Origin: Aspidapion aeneum
Lineage: Eukaryota > Arthropoda > Insecta > Coleoptera > Brentidae
Direction of reading: 5' to 3'
NCBI GenBank assembly: GCA_963576565.1
Contig: OY755039.1
Coordinates: 125,968,640-126,032,639, forward strand
Length of the DNA stretch: 64,000 bases
Shown: one piece after another, positions 1 to 10,760 of the stretch
How the letters are laid out: the number at the start of each line of letters is the position of its first letter
Position numbering within the stretch: the first letter of the stretch is position 1
Notes under the pieces: model-generated
Seen by the model: only the letters and a program-made list of their open reading frames with translations
What the model was told of the DNA's origin: nothing
Databases searched by the model: none
Program-made: the position numbers and the translations under genes

Positions 1-345
1 GATATATATTTTAAAAAGAGTTGGAGAGATACAACATCCCTGTCTTAAGCCTTTCGTTACCTGGAATTGTTTTGAAAGTCGATTTCCAATTTTAATTTTA
101 GATTTTGACCCTTTGTAAAGTTCTTTTATCGCTTTTATATATGTATGATTGATATTAGTTTGTTCTAACACTGTCCATACTTTTTCTACTGGAACGGTAT
201 CATATGCTTTTTGTAGGTCCACAAAGGTAACATGAGTCTCTATATTTCTGGCACTTTTCTCAATTACTTGTTTAAGACAAAAAAACATTATCACTGCCTG
301 CACGAAACCCACTTTTTAGATAATTTTTACCCTTGTTGTAATAGT
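1..345 (-). pseudogene. RTE-like non-LTR retrotransposon, reverse-transcriptase fragment
   Basis: Translating the minus strand gives the start of a reverse-transcriptase palm domain. A LKQVIEK segment is followed by VTFVDLQKAYDTVP (motif A with the first catalytic Asp) and then GLRQGCCISPTLFKIYI (motif B) up to the window edge. This wording is typical of RTE-clade elements. The upstream piece SGFRAGSDNVF sits in another frame, so there is at least one frameshift at the T-run near 285. The rest of the element lies left of position 1. It is a decayed fragment with no sign of activity. Confidence 0.75.
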
Positions 346-392
346 CCTGCAGTTTAATGATATGACGATCATGCGAAATTTTTTTAGATACC

Positions 393-548
393 TCAACACA
401 AAAGTTTTTTTGAATGAATTTTTGGATTTTTTTTCAATGCTACATGGTCGCTGTTAAATTGTCGTCCAGGTAGCATTCCCTGAACTGTTGAAAAAAGAAA
501 GAAGTCACACTGGGTCATTTCGGGAGAATAAGGGGCAAAACCACACTT
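393..548 (-). pseudogene. mariner-like transposase C-terminal remnant
   Basis: The minus-strand peptide contains APYSPEMTQCDFFLF followed by GRQFNSD. This matches the block around the third catalytic Asp of mariner-family transposases, usually PPYSPDLAPCDFFLFPK. The preceding ~90 codons of the same open frame do not align with anything I recognise, and no terminal inverted repeats are visible. It is probably an old fragment. Confidence 0.5.
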
Positions 549-848
549 ACTTAATAAATAAGAGCATGTGTGACAAAAAAGTTCTGGAGATTTCTTTAAT
601 AGAAAATGGATTGCCAGCCCATATGAGAATTTTACCTGAAAATTACTGGTGGATGAAGGTCCGCCATCGCGGGACAATTTCTGGCAACGCTGAAATTCTT
701 TACAAAGATGGTAGTGTGGTAACACTGAACCTGTCAAAACACAAAAATAAATCGAAAAAAATAGGTCAGCCACAAAAATAACACCGAAAACACAACGGGA
801 AATATTAGGTTCATTTTTTAATAATAATTGTACCACTACTTAAGAATT

Positions 849-1404
849 TCAGTCATGCCCAGGCACGGATTTGAGGGAGAGGGGTAACGTGGTAATTTCC
901 TCCCCCCGAACCGAATGTGTGTGAAAAAATATAAGTTCTTTAGAGAATAGCAGCAACTGATTTTAAGGGTAATTAAGGTCATATTTCTATCGAAGGTCAT
1001 GGAGGATTTTTAGGGAGCATAATATATGAGATCTGTTTTAGATGCTTAAGAATAAGTATACAAAAAATCAGTCTGCTCCTATTTTTTTAGGATTTAGTTT
1101 TTTTTAAATCTAATATGACTATTACAGTGGGCATGTAAAAGGAAAAATTGGAATGTTAAATAAAATTAGATTCTTTTGCGCATTGTTGTGTCTCTACGAA
1201 AAATTTTCCATATTTTTGTCCCACCTTGCATATATTGGCCATGGTAAAGCCTCCTTAAAAAGAAAAAAACTAATTTAGGAGGTGTTTAGATATGAATAGA
1301 AGAAAATATTTCTCTTCATCCCCACCTGATTCTTACTCCGCCGTCCATGCCGAGTCGAATGTGGTCTACTACGCAGATTTAAAAGAAAATACAAAGTCAA
1401 TGCC
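849..1404. other. intergenic AT-rich stretch, nothing recognised
   Basis: No open frame, repeat unit or inverted ends that I can support. The stretch is homopolymer-rich. Confidence 0.5.
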
Positions 1405-3345
1405 GTAACCAAAATCAAATCAAAAATCAAAATCTTTATTAACGCATATAGCAGTTACAAATAAAAAAGTAGGACTAACTAATAGTGTCACATTAAAAAA
1501 TAGTCATGTCATTTCAAAAATAAAATTACAAGTAAAAGTTAGAATAACTCACACAGTTGGAGTAAAACTTTTTATCAGACTTTATCACTTCATTCATCAA
1601 GATGGCGGTTTAACACATAAAAATGTACTTAATTAAGAGAACAGCATAAACAACAAGAACCATCACAATTAAAACGTAATTTTTACAACAAATCTACAAA
1701 GATAACAATTCAGGCAAATAAATTTTTTTTAACCTGTTTGCAAAATACATTGTAACTACAATTAAAAAAGTCAATGTTATTATTTTCTTGCATTAGAAAA
1801 TGTGCAGTTTTACACATTCGATTTATAGGAATATTAATACCATAATTAGTTCTATGAAATGTTAGACTAAATAGATCTTTATTTCTGGAATTCCTAGGTG
1901 GAATGTGAAAGCTAACCTCTGAAAGAAGCTCTGGGGCATCAATCATACCGTTCAGAATTTTAAAGAGAGTGCAAGTATCAAAAAACGTTCTTCGACTTTC
2001 TAATGTAGTAAGATTTAAAAGTTTCATTATCTCATTACAATTAACTTCTTCATAGGGAATACCCAGCCTAAGTCCCACTCTTCTTTAAAATTTTCTCTGC
2101 ACTCTCTCTAAGCTCTCTTTATGAACTCCATAAAAAGGCTGCCAAACTGAACTGGCATATTCGAGCACCGAACGAACAAGTGCACAGTAAACATCTTTTA
2201 ACACATAAATATTATCTATATCTTTCAGAGTGCGAAAGAGAAACCCCAGTAATCTCATTGCTTTGTCGGTGGTTTTTTCAATATGTGTGCTAAATGATAG
2301 ATCACTTTCTATCCACACTCCTAGATCTTTAACTAAGGTTTTTCTCTCTAACTTTTCAGAGTCAATAGAATAATTAAATAGAATAGGTTGTTTTATTTTT
2401 ATTAAAAGTAATGATATTGCATTTTTTAATATTTAAGGTAAGACTATTTTCTGTACACCAAGAAGAAAACAAATTCAATTGATCCTGCAAAGATTGACAG
2501 TCAGTAGGATTAACAATAATTTTATAAATTTTAAAGTCATCTGCAAAAGCCTTAAACTGGCAGTCATAAAAAATATTTTTCACATCATTTACAAAGATGT
2601 TGAATAATAGAGTCGACAGATGTCCACCTTGAGGTACACCTGATGTTACCGTGATTTCTGAAGATATATAATTTTTTATTTTTACAGCTTGCTTGCGATT
2701 AATTAGGTTACTTTCAAACCAACTCAAGATAGAGCCATGAAGTCCCACTGCCTTTAATTTAGATAGTAAAATTTTCTGATCCACTCTGTCAAATGCCTTC
2801 GAGAAGTCTGTATAAATAGCATCAACCTGATACTTATTCTCGAAGGCACCCAACAGAGTTTGTTCATATGTTAAGAGGTTAGATATAGTGGATCTTCCTT
2901 TCATAAAGCCATACTGTTCATTAATTATAATATTTTTAAAAAGAGGAGTCAATCTGTCAGCTACTAATGATTCAAAAATCTTTGCTATCAATGAAATTTT
3001 ACTTATTGCTCTGTAATTTTTTACATCAGCTCTGTTTCCATTCTTAAAAACAGGAGACACATAAGATCTTTTCCAAAGATCTGGAAAAAAACCTGAACTT
3101 AAAGACAAGTTAAAAATTTTACATAAAATGTCAGATAAAACATACAGTTTTGTAACAAAGACACAGGAATCCCATCAGGACCCATTCCTAAAATTTTCTT
3201 TAACATATCAATTTTATTAAAAACATCAAACATTGACAACTATAAAAAACCTACATTAAGACATTTATCACAATGAAATTTTTTTTCTGACAATGGCTTG
3301 TCAAAGTCAGAGTACACAGATAATTAATGAGACTTAAACATTTCT
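1405..3345 (-). mobile_element. CR1/Jockey-like non-LTR retrotransposon, 5'-truncated
   Basis: The minus strand carries an almost complete reverse transcriptase and C-terminal region. The 3' end near 1405-1440 has a polyadenylation-like AATAAA followed by short (TGATTT)-type repeats, as in CR1/L2 tails. The 5' side fades near 3345: YSDFDKPLSEK and GPDGIPVSLLQN can still be read, but no endonuclease domain is seen. It is truncated, with a frameshift near 2390, an in-frame stop at 2082-2084 and other breaks upstream of 3108. It sits upstream of the Pcmt last exon, presumably in an intron. Confidence 0.85.
1710..3108 (-). pseudogene. reverse transcriptase of the CR1/Jockey-like element
   Basis: In order from 3108 downwards: the RT fingers region LWKRSYVSPVFKNGNRADVKNYRAI, shortened here to its recognisable core VSPVFKNGNRADVKNYR; motif A YTDFSKAFDRVD; motif B SGVPQGGHL (usual form GVPQGSHLGP); and motif C FADDFKIY with the two catalytic Asp residues. 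A one-base shift near 2390 moves into the frame LGVWIESDLSFSTHI, then a TAA stop at 2082-2084 separates this from the C-terminal block VGLRLGIPYEE in the same frame. It would have reverse-transcribed the element RNA; it can no longer make a full enzyme. Confidence 0.85.
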
Positions 3346-3645
3346 GAAATTTATTGCCCATTATCAGATTCACACTCATTTAAGAACATGCATTTTGGAA
3401 CGCGAGCTTGTTCTACCGCCAACGCTTGTGTACAATTTCTTCTCAGATGTTTACCCTCTTTTTTAACTTTTAGTTCACTGGCCCCGGTTTTTACTGAGAA
3501 CGGGGTAAACGATTGTATTTCTATTCTTTTCTTAACAACTGCTAAATTAGTTTTCTTTTTCTAAGCAGTCTGTCCTATGGCCAGTAGCTACAGTTTTCGT
3601 ATGGCATGGCCAATCCATTTAGTATACAGAGATCACTGCTTTTAG
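3346..3645. other. presumed intron sequence upstream of the Pcmt exon
   Basis: No coding signal was found on either strand. It ends in a pyrimidine stretch and TTTTAG immediately before the exon at 3646. Confidence 0.4.
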
Positions 3646-3807
3646 GTCGGAGGCCGCCTTATAGTCCCAGTAGGTCCAGCGGGTGGTGATCAGCAACTAG
3701 AACAAATTGACAAACTTCCAGACGGCAAAATCACCCGTAAAGTCCTCATGGGCGTAATCTATGTACCTTTGACCGATAAAAGTCACCAATGGCCCCGAAG
3801 CCATTGA
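3646..3807 (+). CDS. Pcmt: protein-L-isoaspartate O-methyltransferase, last coding exon
   Basis: After a splice acceptor (CACTGCTTTTAG) an open frame of 53 codons begins [20 protein letters not shown] and continues [20 protein letters not shown], then PLTDKSHQW, ending in TGA at 3805-3807. This is the conserved C-terminal block of class I PCMTs, which transfer methyl groups from S-adenosylmethionine to isoaspartyl residues for protein repair in the cytosol. The motif [12 protein letters not shown] is near-invariant in animal enzymes. The SAM-binding exons (the GSGSGYLT motif) are not in the window, so they must lie left of position 1 if the gene is intact. There is no frameshift or stop. An isolated gene fragment cannot be excluded from this window alone. 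Confidence 0.85.
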   Translation, partial: VGGRLIVPVGPAGGDQQLEQIDKLPDGKITRKVLMGVIYVPLTDKSHQWPRSH

Positions 3808-3814
3808 CAATACT

Positions 3815-4400
3815 GGTCTCACTTGTATTCGTTTTATTTTTGTTTCTTTTGTGTTACAAGCATGTAAATTTTGACCCTAACAGTTTTTATCTAACAAATT
3901 AAGAGACAAACTTGTTCAATGTACTTTTGAGAGATAAACATTATCGATGGTTGCAAAACCAATTCACCGACACTGGTCTCACTAACGTTCATTTAGTTTA
4001 TTTTGTGTTACAAATTTTTGTGTAAATTGTTGAATGTCCTTTTGACAGAGATACTCTTTTTATATTCGTTTTATTTTTGTTTAATTTGTGTTACAAAAAT
4101 GAACTTATCAGTATTTGACCAAACAAAGCAAAATTGTTGAATTTTGAACAATAGGCCAACTGGTTTACATTTTTTGTTTTGTTTTTGTTTCTTTAATTTT
4201 ACAAACGTGAAAAATTTTTGACTGTTTTTGACCAAACGATTTAATTTTATCAATGTATTTTTGAGAGACAGACATGAGTAAAGGTTGTACAACCAATAGT
4301 GTCTTACTGTTTTTAGTTTTGTTTCTTTTGTGTTACAAAGATTTTAATTTTGACCCCAAAAGTTTCTCACCAAATGTATTTATGCAAGATGTCATCATTT
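3815..4400 (+). repeat. degenerate irregular tandem repeats
   Basis: The phrase GTTTCTTTTGTGTTACAA recurs in variants near 3843, 3998, 4078, 4188 and 4320, each followed by an AATTTTGACC-like block and often ATGTACTTTTGAGAGA. Spacing varies between 80 and 155 bases, so the array is old. It may lie in the 3' flank of Pcmt. The 73-codon minus-strand frame here is a repeat artefact. Confidence 0.6.
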
Positions 4401-4657
4401 ATTTTTCGCATTCCTTAGCTTAAGGTTTCTTATCATCAATCAATCAATCAATACGTATACAGGGTCTTTCCTAAACATTGGTAAATTTACAAGGTGATTC
4501 CTGAAATCATTTTAAATAATTTTTTTGACGCTGGACAAAAAACGCTTTGTTTTATTATGCACCGTTGGTGGATTCCAAAATAAAAAAATAAAAATTGTGT
4601 GTGCTTAAGACCACACGGCAGAAGTATAAACTTTAACAAGGCGAAATTAATAATACT

Positions 4658-4901
4658 TGTAGTAGGTACGTGGATCGTAATGATTAAGGCACTAATTATC
4701 TATTTAACATACTTTGTTAAGTGAAAAACCGTAAAACACAATTACAGGACGCCAACAATACTTTATTATTTTATTCCGACATGTTACGTACTCTTACGCC
4801 ATCTAGAGTGAATCTACTAAAGTTACTATTTAAAGATTATTTACTACATTACAGAATTCTATGCTACTGAATCAATGATACAGAATTGGAGAACTTCAAC
4901 A
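4658..4901 (-). repeat. copia 3' LTR
   Basis: Begins TGTAGTAGGTACGTGG and ends GAGAACTTCAACA in plus-strand orientation, matching 8616-8851. The adjacent TCCCCCCGC at 4902-4910 is the polypurine tract of the minus-strand element. Confidence 0.95.
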
Positions 4902-5094
4902 TCCCCCCGCAATTCTGCAAGACTTGACCCACATAAAAACAGCTGACAAAAATCAATTATAACATAAACACAACACAGCTGAAAGAAAATTGGGTTATGT
5001 ATTATCAGTAAACATTGTTGAAAAACAGCAAGTTATTTGTTTTTTTTTCTTTTATACAATATTTAACAAATTTCTAAAATGCTTTAACTTTGGA

Positions 5095-6130
5095 TTTTGT
5101 CAAAATATCAGCTTGCTGGTTTTCTGTTGAAATATCTGCACTTTCACTTTTAATAAATTTTAACCCTAAACTCTGTGTTTTATTTAGGTACCTTAATGTA
5201 TGTTTTAGATACTTCCAGTGATTAAGTGTGTAACAGTTTTAAAACTGGCTAAAGTAGCTAATAGAAAAGCTTAAATCTGGCCTTGTCCCTAACATAACAT
5301 ACATTAAAGACCCAATCAATTCCTGCAACAGATATGTGGCTTTTTCATTAGAAACAATTTGAAATTTTGGTTGCATTGGTAAATCATGAAGTTCAAGCAT
5401 GTCAAACCTTTTTAAAAATTTTCTAATCAAAGACTTTTCAGTAATGTAAACTGTGTCACCAACTTTTGAAATTTCTAGACCAAGAAAATTTATAATCTCA
5501 CTTTTATACTCATTCATTCATTAAGCTGTTTTTGATAAATTTTCCGAACTTTTTGAAAATAAAATAATGTCATCAACATGAATTAAAAGATATGTTCCAT
5601 CATTAAAATACAAAAAGTACATTTTCATTAAATATTGATTTCCAACACTTTGGAGATTGTCGTAAACCATAAAGGCCTTTTTCCAAGATACAAACATAAT
5701 TTGGATTTTTAATATCAAGTCCTTCTGGAGGATACATGTAAACAGGGTCTTTCAACGTTCCATTAAGGAATGAAGATTTCACATCTAACTGACAAACTTT
5801 TATATCCTACTCTACATACAATGACAAAAGAATTCTTATGCTTTCCATTCTTGCTACAGGAGCATAAATATCATCATTAATCACACTCTGTTTAAAACCT
5901 CATGCTACTAACCTCGCTTTTTTCTTCACTTGTCCTTCAACACTTTTTTCACTAAATACCCACTTTGAGTCAATTATTTCAGCATCTTTTGGTGGTATCA
6001 CTAACTTCCATGTATTATTTTCTTCCAAAGAATCTAGCTCTTCCTTGATTGCATCTTTCCATCCATGAACTTGTTCAATAGCTTCTGAATAAATCTTTGG
6101 CATTTCTGAGAAAAAATCTCCTGCTGACAA
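5095..6130 (-). pseudogene. copia reverse transcriptase / RNase H remnant
   Basis: From the right: SKWVFSEKSVEGQVKKKARL (RVT_2 start), then YLLIHVDDIILF near 5570 (the YVDD catalytic motif with His for Tyr), FLGLEISKVGDTVYI, and GSLMYVMLGTRPDLSF. The end of the connection domain HTLRYLNKTQSLGLKF runs directly into ADISTENQQADILTK, the last motif of RNase H. Roughly 80-100 residues of RNase H between these two pieces are missing, so there is an internal deletion near 5175. Frames are also broken near 5720 and 5880. Confidence 0.85.
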
Positions 6131-6299
6131 TGCTGCAAATAAATTAGAGTCATCTCCCAGTTCGTACTGTTCTAAATATTTTGATATTTTTGATACTCTT
6201 TTACTTTTCCTTCTCTCTTGTAGTTTTTCCTCTTTTTCTTCGTCACTTTCGATTTTTTTTTATTTTCTTATTGCTTTTGGTCATTTTCGGGTTTTTCTT

Positions 6300-7089
6300 T
6301 GTCACTCTCACTTGAAATGGGTATGATTCGGTTGTGTAATTCCCTCTTCCTTTCTTCAAAAATAATATTCCCTCCATGTACAATCTTTTCTTCTTTTTCG
6401 TTCCACAACCGATACCCATTGTCGGTATATCCTACCATTATCATTTTCTCTGACCTTGGATCGAGCTTTGACTTTCTGACTTCTTTGGGAATTAAATTGT
6501 ATGCATTGCATCCAAATAACTTTATATTCTTTTTTGGTTTCTCATTTTACCACATTTCTGCTGGGGTTTTATGATTCTCTAATGCTCTTGTTTCTGTTCT
6601 GTTGATCAAATAAGCACTTGTTCTAACAGCTTCTCCCCAAAACTCTTTTTCTAACTCAGCATCGAAAATCAAACATCTTGCTTTTTCCAAAATTGTGCGA
6701 TTTAATCTTTCTGCAGTTCCATTCTGCTCAGGATTGTAAGCTACAGTTATTGAATTCTTATTCCTTTTTGATTACAAAATATTCTAAAATCTTTCGATAT
6801 GTATTCTCCTCCGTTATTACACCTTAACTTTTCTATCTTTGTGCCAAACGTTGCTTCCACCATTGCCACATAGTGCTTAAAATTTTCTAGAGCTTCACTC
6901 TTGTTACTCATCAAGTAGGTAACACAAAAATGTGTATAATGATCGATAAGTCATAAAATATGATTTTCCATCATATGTGGCTGGTTTAATTGGCCCACAA
7001 ATATCTGTAGATGCCGTTTCTAAAACTCTTTTTGCCTTTCTCTCTTTGGGCAGTTCTTCATAAGGCATTCTGGTTTGTTTAGCTTTCAT
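6300..7089 (-). pseudogene. copia integrase remnant
   Basis: The piece STDICGPIKPATYDGKSYF holds the first catalytic Asp. A second block CNNGGEYISKDFRIFC stands where DNGGEY is expected, so the second catalytic Asp is Asn. The third block NPEQNGTAERLNRTI contains the catalytic Glu but lies in another frame. After KTPAEMW there is a TAA, then LFGCNAYNLIPKEVRKSKL and KMIMVGYTDNGYRLW of the integrase C-terminal region. The enzyme is inactivated by point change, frameshifts and a stop. Confidence 0.85.
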
Positions 7090-7295
7090 ACATACCTCTC
7101 ATAGTTCTGGTGCTGGATATCTTGAGGAGTGACCCATTTTTCTGTGAATCAGCAGTTTTTCTTCATTGCTAGTTAAATTTACATAATTATTCTTTCTTAC
7201 TTTAAAATTTACAAAGTATATTTTCCTCTTAGTTTTCCTTCCAAAATGCATGTTTTATTTTTCATAATGCTTACTTTTCCTTGTTTAAAGTTTAC

Positions 7296-7916
7296 TTATA
7301 GGCCATTTTCTTCCAATTTTCTTACTGACAACAGATTGCAAACCCAGACATCCTTAATGTTAATTTGTCTTCCACTTTTGGTTTCTACCTTAAGATTCCC
7401 TTGTTCTACTGCCATTATTGTCTGTCCTTGTTTTGCAACATTTATCTTTTGCTCTATTTTCCTGCTGTTGGCTAGAAACTTGCATAAATCACTTTTAATC
7501 AAATGGTTCGTCACACCACTGTCTATGACAATCTCATCTCCATCTGTTATTGACAAATAATTTTCTGTAGTCAAAAATGATATATCTCCATTTTCATCTC
7601 TTTGTCTTTCTGTATTTTCTTGTGCACTGTGAGCATTATTCCTTTGATTAAAATTTCTTGAAAATCCACCTCTATAATTACCTCGAAAACCACCTCTTTC
7701 TTTTTGATTTATTGGGCAGTCAACCCGTTTGTTTCCAATATTGTTGCATAAATGGCATCGATATGGAAGATTTTCTCCATTATTTCCTGTGCTACTTCCT
7801 GCACTTGAACTGGCATGATTACCAACATAACTTTGATTAAAATTACCTCTATATGACCCTCTAAATATTCCAGGCCTTTTCCAATTTCCTCTAAAATTTT
7901 TGGACATAAATGCCAC
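7296..7916 (-). pseudogene. copia Gag C-terminus and aspartic protease
   Basis: A single 206-codon frame with an arginine/glycine/asparagine-rich stretch, then CHLCNNIGNKRVDC, a CCHC zinc knuckle in which the His is replaced by Asn. It is followed by the protease motif IVIDSGVTNHL (DSG active site) and the start of the GAG-pre-integrase segment VWVCNLLSVRKLEENGL. The knuckle change would weaken RNA binding. Confidence 0.85.
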
Positions 7917-8263
7917 ATTTTATTTTCTTCTTCCTTTACTTTTGACTGTCTTGCTTCTTCCATGAGCAACTTATTTTTCACAAAATCTATTTCTATTGCC
8001 TCTTGGTTCTGGCAGAACGTTATATCTATTGCTGTTGTAACATTTTGAAAAGATTCAGGCATTGTCGACAATAGTTGTAAAATCAACTCACCTTTGTCTA
8101 TATTTCCACCAGCTGCCATTAGCTCGCAAATAGTATTATCAAATTCTGTTAGAAACTTACTTAAAGGTGTCCCTTCTATGTATTTTAAACTTCTAAGCTT
8201 CTTCTGCAGCATAGCTTGGGTTGAAATTCCTTTATTCGCATATGTTCGTCCTAAGCTTTCCAT
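7709..8263 (-). pseudogene. copia Gag (UBN2-type) remnant
   Basis: The 184-codon frame contains LRSLKYIEGTPLSKFLTEFD and LLSTMPESFQNVTTAID, which are hallmarks of copia Gag (UBN2/RVT gag family). The knuckle region continues in a different frame (7296-7916), showing a frameshift near 7900. The N-terminus before codon 1 is interrupted by stops between 8263 and 8530. Confidence 0.85.
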
Positions 8264-8600
8264 AATTTATTTTGCTGTCATTTTTGTTCTTACAGATTCT
8301 ATTCTAAGATGGTATCTGACAAACACTGTATGATTAGTGATCTTGTCTTTACATCATTCTTTTTACAGCATTTCAATTTTTCCTCATCGGTGGCTGCAGG
8401 CTTTGGCTCTGTTAACACTTCCAAAACTTCCTGTTGTTCGAGCAATAACTTTATTCTGAACTAACAGTTTGAATAAGAGCTTCCATCAAACGGTTTAACA
8501 TAACAATTCATATTCTTATCCGCCATTTTCCCGGTTTTTTTTTCTAACCTCAAATTCTTTTCCTCAAAATTCCAGAGTTATTTCTTACTTTCCGCTGACC

Positions 8601-8615
8601 ACTGGGCCCATAACC
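8601..8615 (-). promoter_or_regulatory. copia primer-binding site, tRNA-iMet half-molecule type
   Basis: Directly inside the 5' LTR, the minus strand reads GGTTATGGGCCCAGT. This is the sequence used by Drosophila copia, which primes on an internal fragment of initiator-methionine tRNA rather than on the tRNA 3' end. Confidence 0.85.
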
Positions 8616-8851
8616 TGTAGTAGGTACGTGGATCGTAATGATTAAGGCACTAATTATTTATTTAACATACTTTATTAAGTGAAAAACCTAAAAAACAATT
8701 GCCAACAATACTTTATTATTTTATTCCGACATTTTACGTACTCTTACGCCATCTAGAGAGAATCTACTAAAGTTACTATTTAAAGATTATTTACTACATT
8801 ACAGAATTCTATGGTACTGAATCAATAATACAGAATTGGAGAACTTCAACA
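8616..8851 (-). repeat. copia 5' LTR
   Basis: Direct copy of 4658-4901, lacking about 8 bases near 8690 and with about ten substitutions. It ends in CA next to the target duplication ATACT. Confidence 0.95.
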
Positions 8852-9419
8852 ATACTGGCTTTCATCTGATTCATCATATCGCTCGCTGACTGTTTCTCTT
8901 ACAGTTAGTCCACTCGAACCGACTTCGCGCGAGCTTTACATAGCCGAGCATAACGGCTCATTTCAATTCAGTACCCACAAAAAGTGCTAAACGCGCCTAA
9001 AGAAGTTTACACTTCAAAAATCCTGCTTTGTTAAGAAACTTTTTGATTTGGTATTTTTTGTATCTGCTCTCTTATGGAGAATTTCCTTTTCATATTTTTA
9101 TTTGCAAATTTTTTTTAAATAGTCACTTAGCGATTCATTTTTTATTTTTTTGCTCGATAACAGTAGCAGGTACAAAAACACTATAGAAAAGTGAAAAGTT
9201 TCTGGATTAAACATATCATTTAATATTTTAGAATTCACCGCAAAAAAAGATATAACCCCGTAGATTTTAAAAAGCACTAGGCTTCGTAAGCCGTATAGCG
9301 TAATCTGTGTTTAGATATCTCAAAGAAAACTAAAAGCTCCAGTTTTTCAGAAATTGTCAAGACAAGAAAGTTATAAAAAAGGGGAATTTCACACCAATGT
9401 TTAGGAAACACCCTGTATA

Positions 9420-10090
9420 AAGGAACAGGCTTTTCTTTGTTACCGCTAATCTCAGATACTAGTTAACCGATTTCAAACCAATTGTATCATACAGGTCGAA
9501 AAATAGCATTTTAGACATAACAACACAACCATGCTGCCAGCATTGCAGCGATATATCCGAAGCAGGACCACTACACAACCGGACACGAACTCACGCGTAG
9601 ATAACCACATCTGTTACAATTATTAAACACAATGAAGTAACAGGTCGATACTGCCTTGACTCCGAACCATGATTGTAGTGAGAAACTTACCGCCCAAAAA
9701 TACTCCTTTTCCCAATAAGGAGCGCGAAAAGATCGGCCTTTAATAGTCCAAGAGCCCAGTAGATATTTGGGCTTGAATTGCAAACCGATTCTTATGTATT
9801 TTAATCGATTCGTCAAGTCCTAAAAAAATGAATGTGCCAGGGAAAATCCTACATAAACAACCCTTTGTTTAAATATGGCGAAAAGGGGTTTGAATCAAAT
9901 GTATGTGACTTTTTTATCGATTTTCCGCAAACATTATGATTGGCTTCTACTATAATGGTCTTTCTAAAACGCTCAATTTTGTTTTTTTTGTCTCTATACT
10001 AAAATTGAATTATTTCTTTAATTACGCAGATTTTTTTAGGTTTTTTGAAAAACTACTCGTTTTACAAAAAAAAAGCTGTATTTATATTGA
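9420..10090. other. intergenic, nothing recognised
   Basis: One 81-codon minus-strand frame (9571-9816) has no recognisable motif. There are no repeat ends. Confidence 0.4.
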
Positions 10091-10353
10091 GGTACTATTT
10101 TTGCTCTGAGTTTAGCGGTTCTCGAGTTATACTTAAAAACCCTCAAAATTACCCTATACCTACCCTAGGTACAAAAATTTCATTTAATTCATATAATTAA
10201 AAATGAAATTGTAAACCGCGTTCGCCATTTAGCACAATATAACCTTTTTTTCGGAACTAATAGCCATTTCTTATTTAAAATGACTTCCCCTTTCGATTTT
10301 ATTTTGTTTCTTAGTGACTTTAATGACCACTTAACTCAGAGCAAACATGGTAC
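10091..10353. mobile_element. small palindromic MITE
   Basis: GGTACTATTTTTGCTCTGAG at the left and CTCAGAGCAAACATGGTACC at the right are inverted copies enclosing about 200 AT-rich bases. It contains no open frame. Confidence 0.55.
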
Positions 10354-10397
10354 CTAGGGTCATTGCATCCTAGAAGTCTGGCGTCTCCAGGGGTTTT

Positions 10398-10760
10398 CTA
10401 TTCTCGTACTTGAACGGTGTCATCATCCACATCGCACGCTTTGGCCAATTGCAAACTCTGAGTGGTCGCGTGTTGTGCAAAATGACTTGTCTCGACCAAT
10501 GGCATAGTCGCCCGCTCTTCACAGTTAATGAATTTCACGCGTTTGAAGTGAAATTTGTTCACCTGCCCTATACCGACTGAACGTTTCTTGATCGGATCAT
10601 AGCAGAAGCTTGCGCAATGGAGGTCTTTTCGCATAGCACGTGACGGCTCGGAGCTAATTTAAAGCTTGCCATTGGTCAAAGCAGGTGATGGGAACCATCA
10701 CATCGTCCCGAATCAATTTATTTAAATACTCGTTAAGCTCATTACCCGTTTTCATCATAC
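10398..10760 (-). other. GC-richer island with coding-like short frames
   Basis: The composition is clearly richer in G+C than the surroundings. The minus strand has a 78-codon frame at 10398-10634 (including HFAQHATTQSLQLAKACDVD) and, upstream in another frame, NELNEYLNKLIRDDVMVPIT. I do not recognise either. It could be a decayed gene or transposon fragment with a frameshift near 10650. Confidence 0.3.

Larger units (their letters stand above)
4658..8851 (-). mobile_element. copia LTR retrotransposon, defective, with TSD
   Basis: Two direct LTRs (244 and 236 bp, TG...CA ends) bound a 3.7-kb interior, flanked by the 5-bp target duplication ATACT at 4653-4657 and 8852-8856. The interior reads gag, protease, integrase, RT and RNase H on the minus strand, the copia order. 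The LTR copies differ at roughly ten positions plus an 8-bp indel by eye, so this is not a recent insertion. Stops and frameshifts run throughout and most of RNase H is deleted. Confidence 0.95.
4459..9419. mobile_element. TIR element X, split by a copia insertion
   Basis: Left end TACAGGGTCTTTCCTAAACA and right end TGTTTAGGAAACACCCTGTA are inverted copies; both are flanked by TA. Without the copia element at 4658-8851 and one copy of its target duplication the element is about 760 bp. Its interior includes the block TGCTTAAGACCACACGGCAG near 4600 and the block CTAAACGCGCCTAAAG near 8990. Both blocks recur contiguously at 26475-26770. It carries no open frame, so it is a non-autonomous DNA element. 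Confidence 0.75.
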
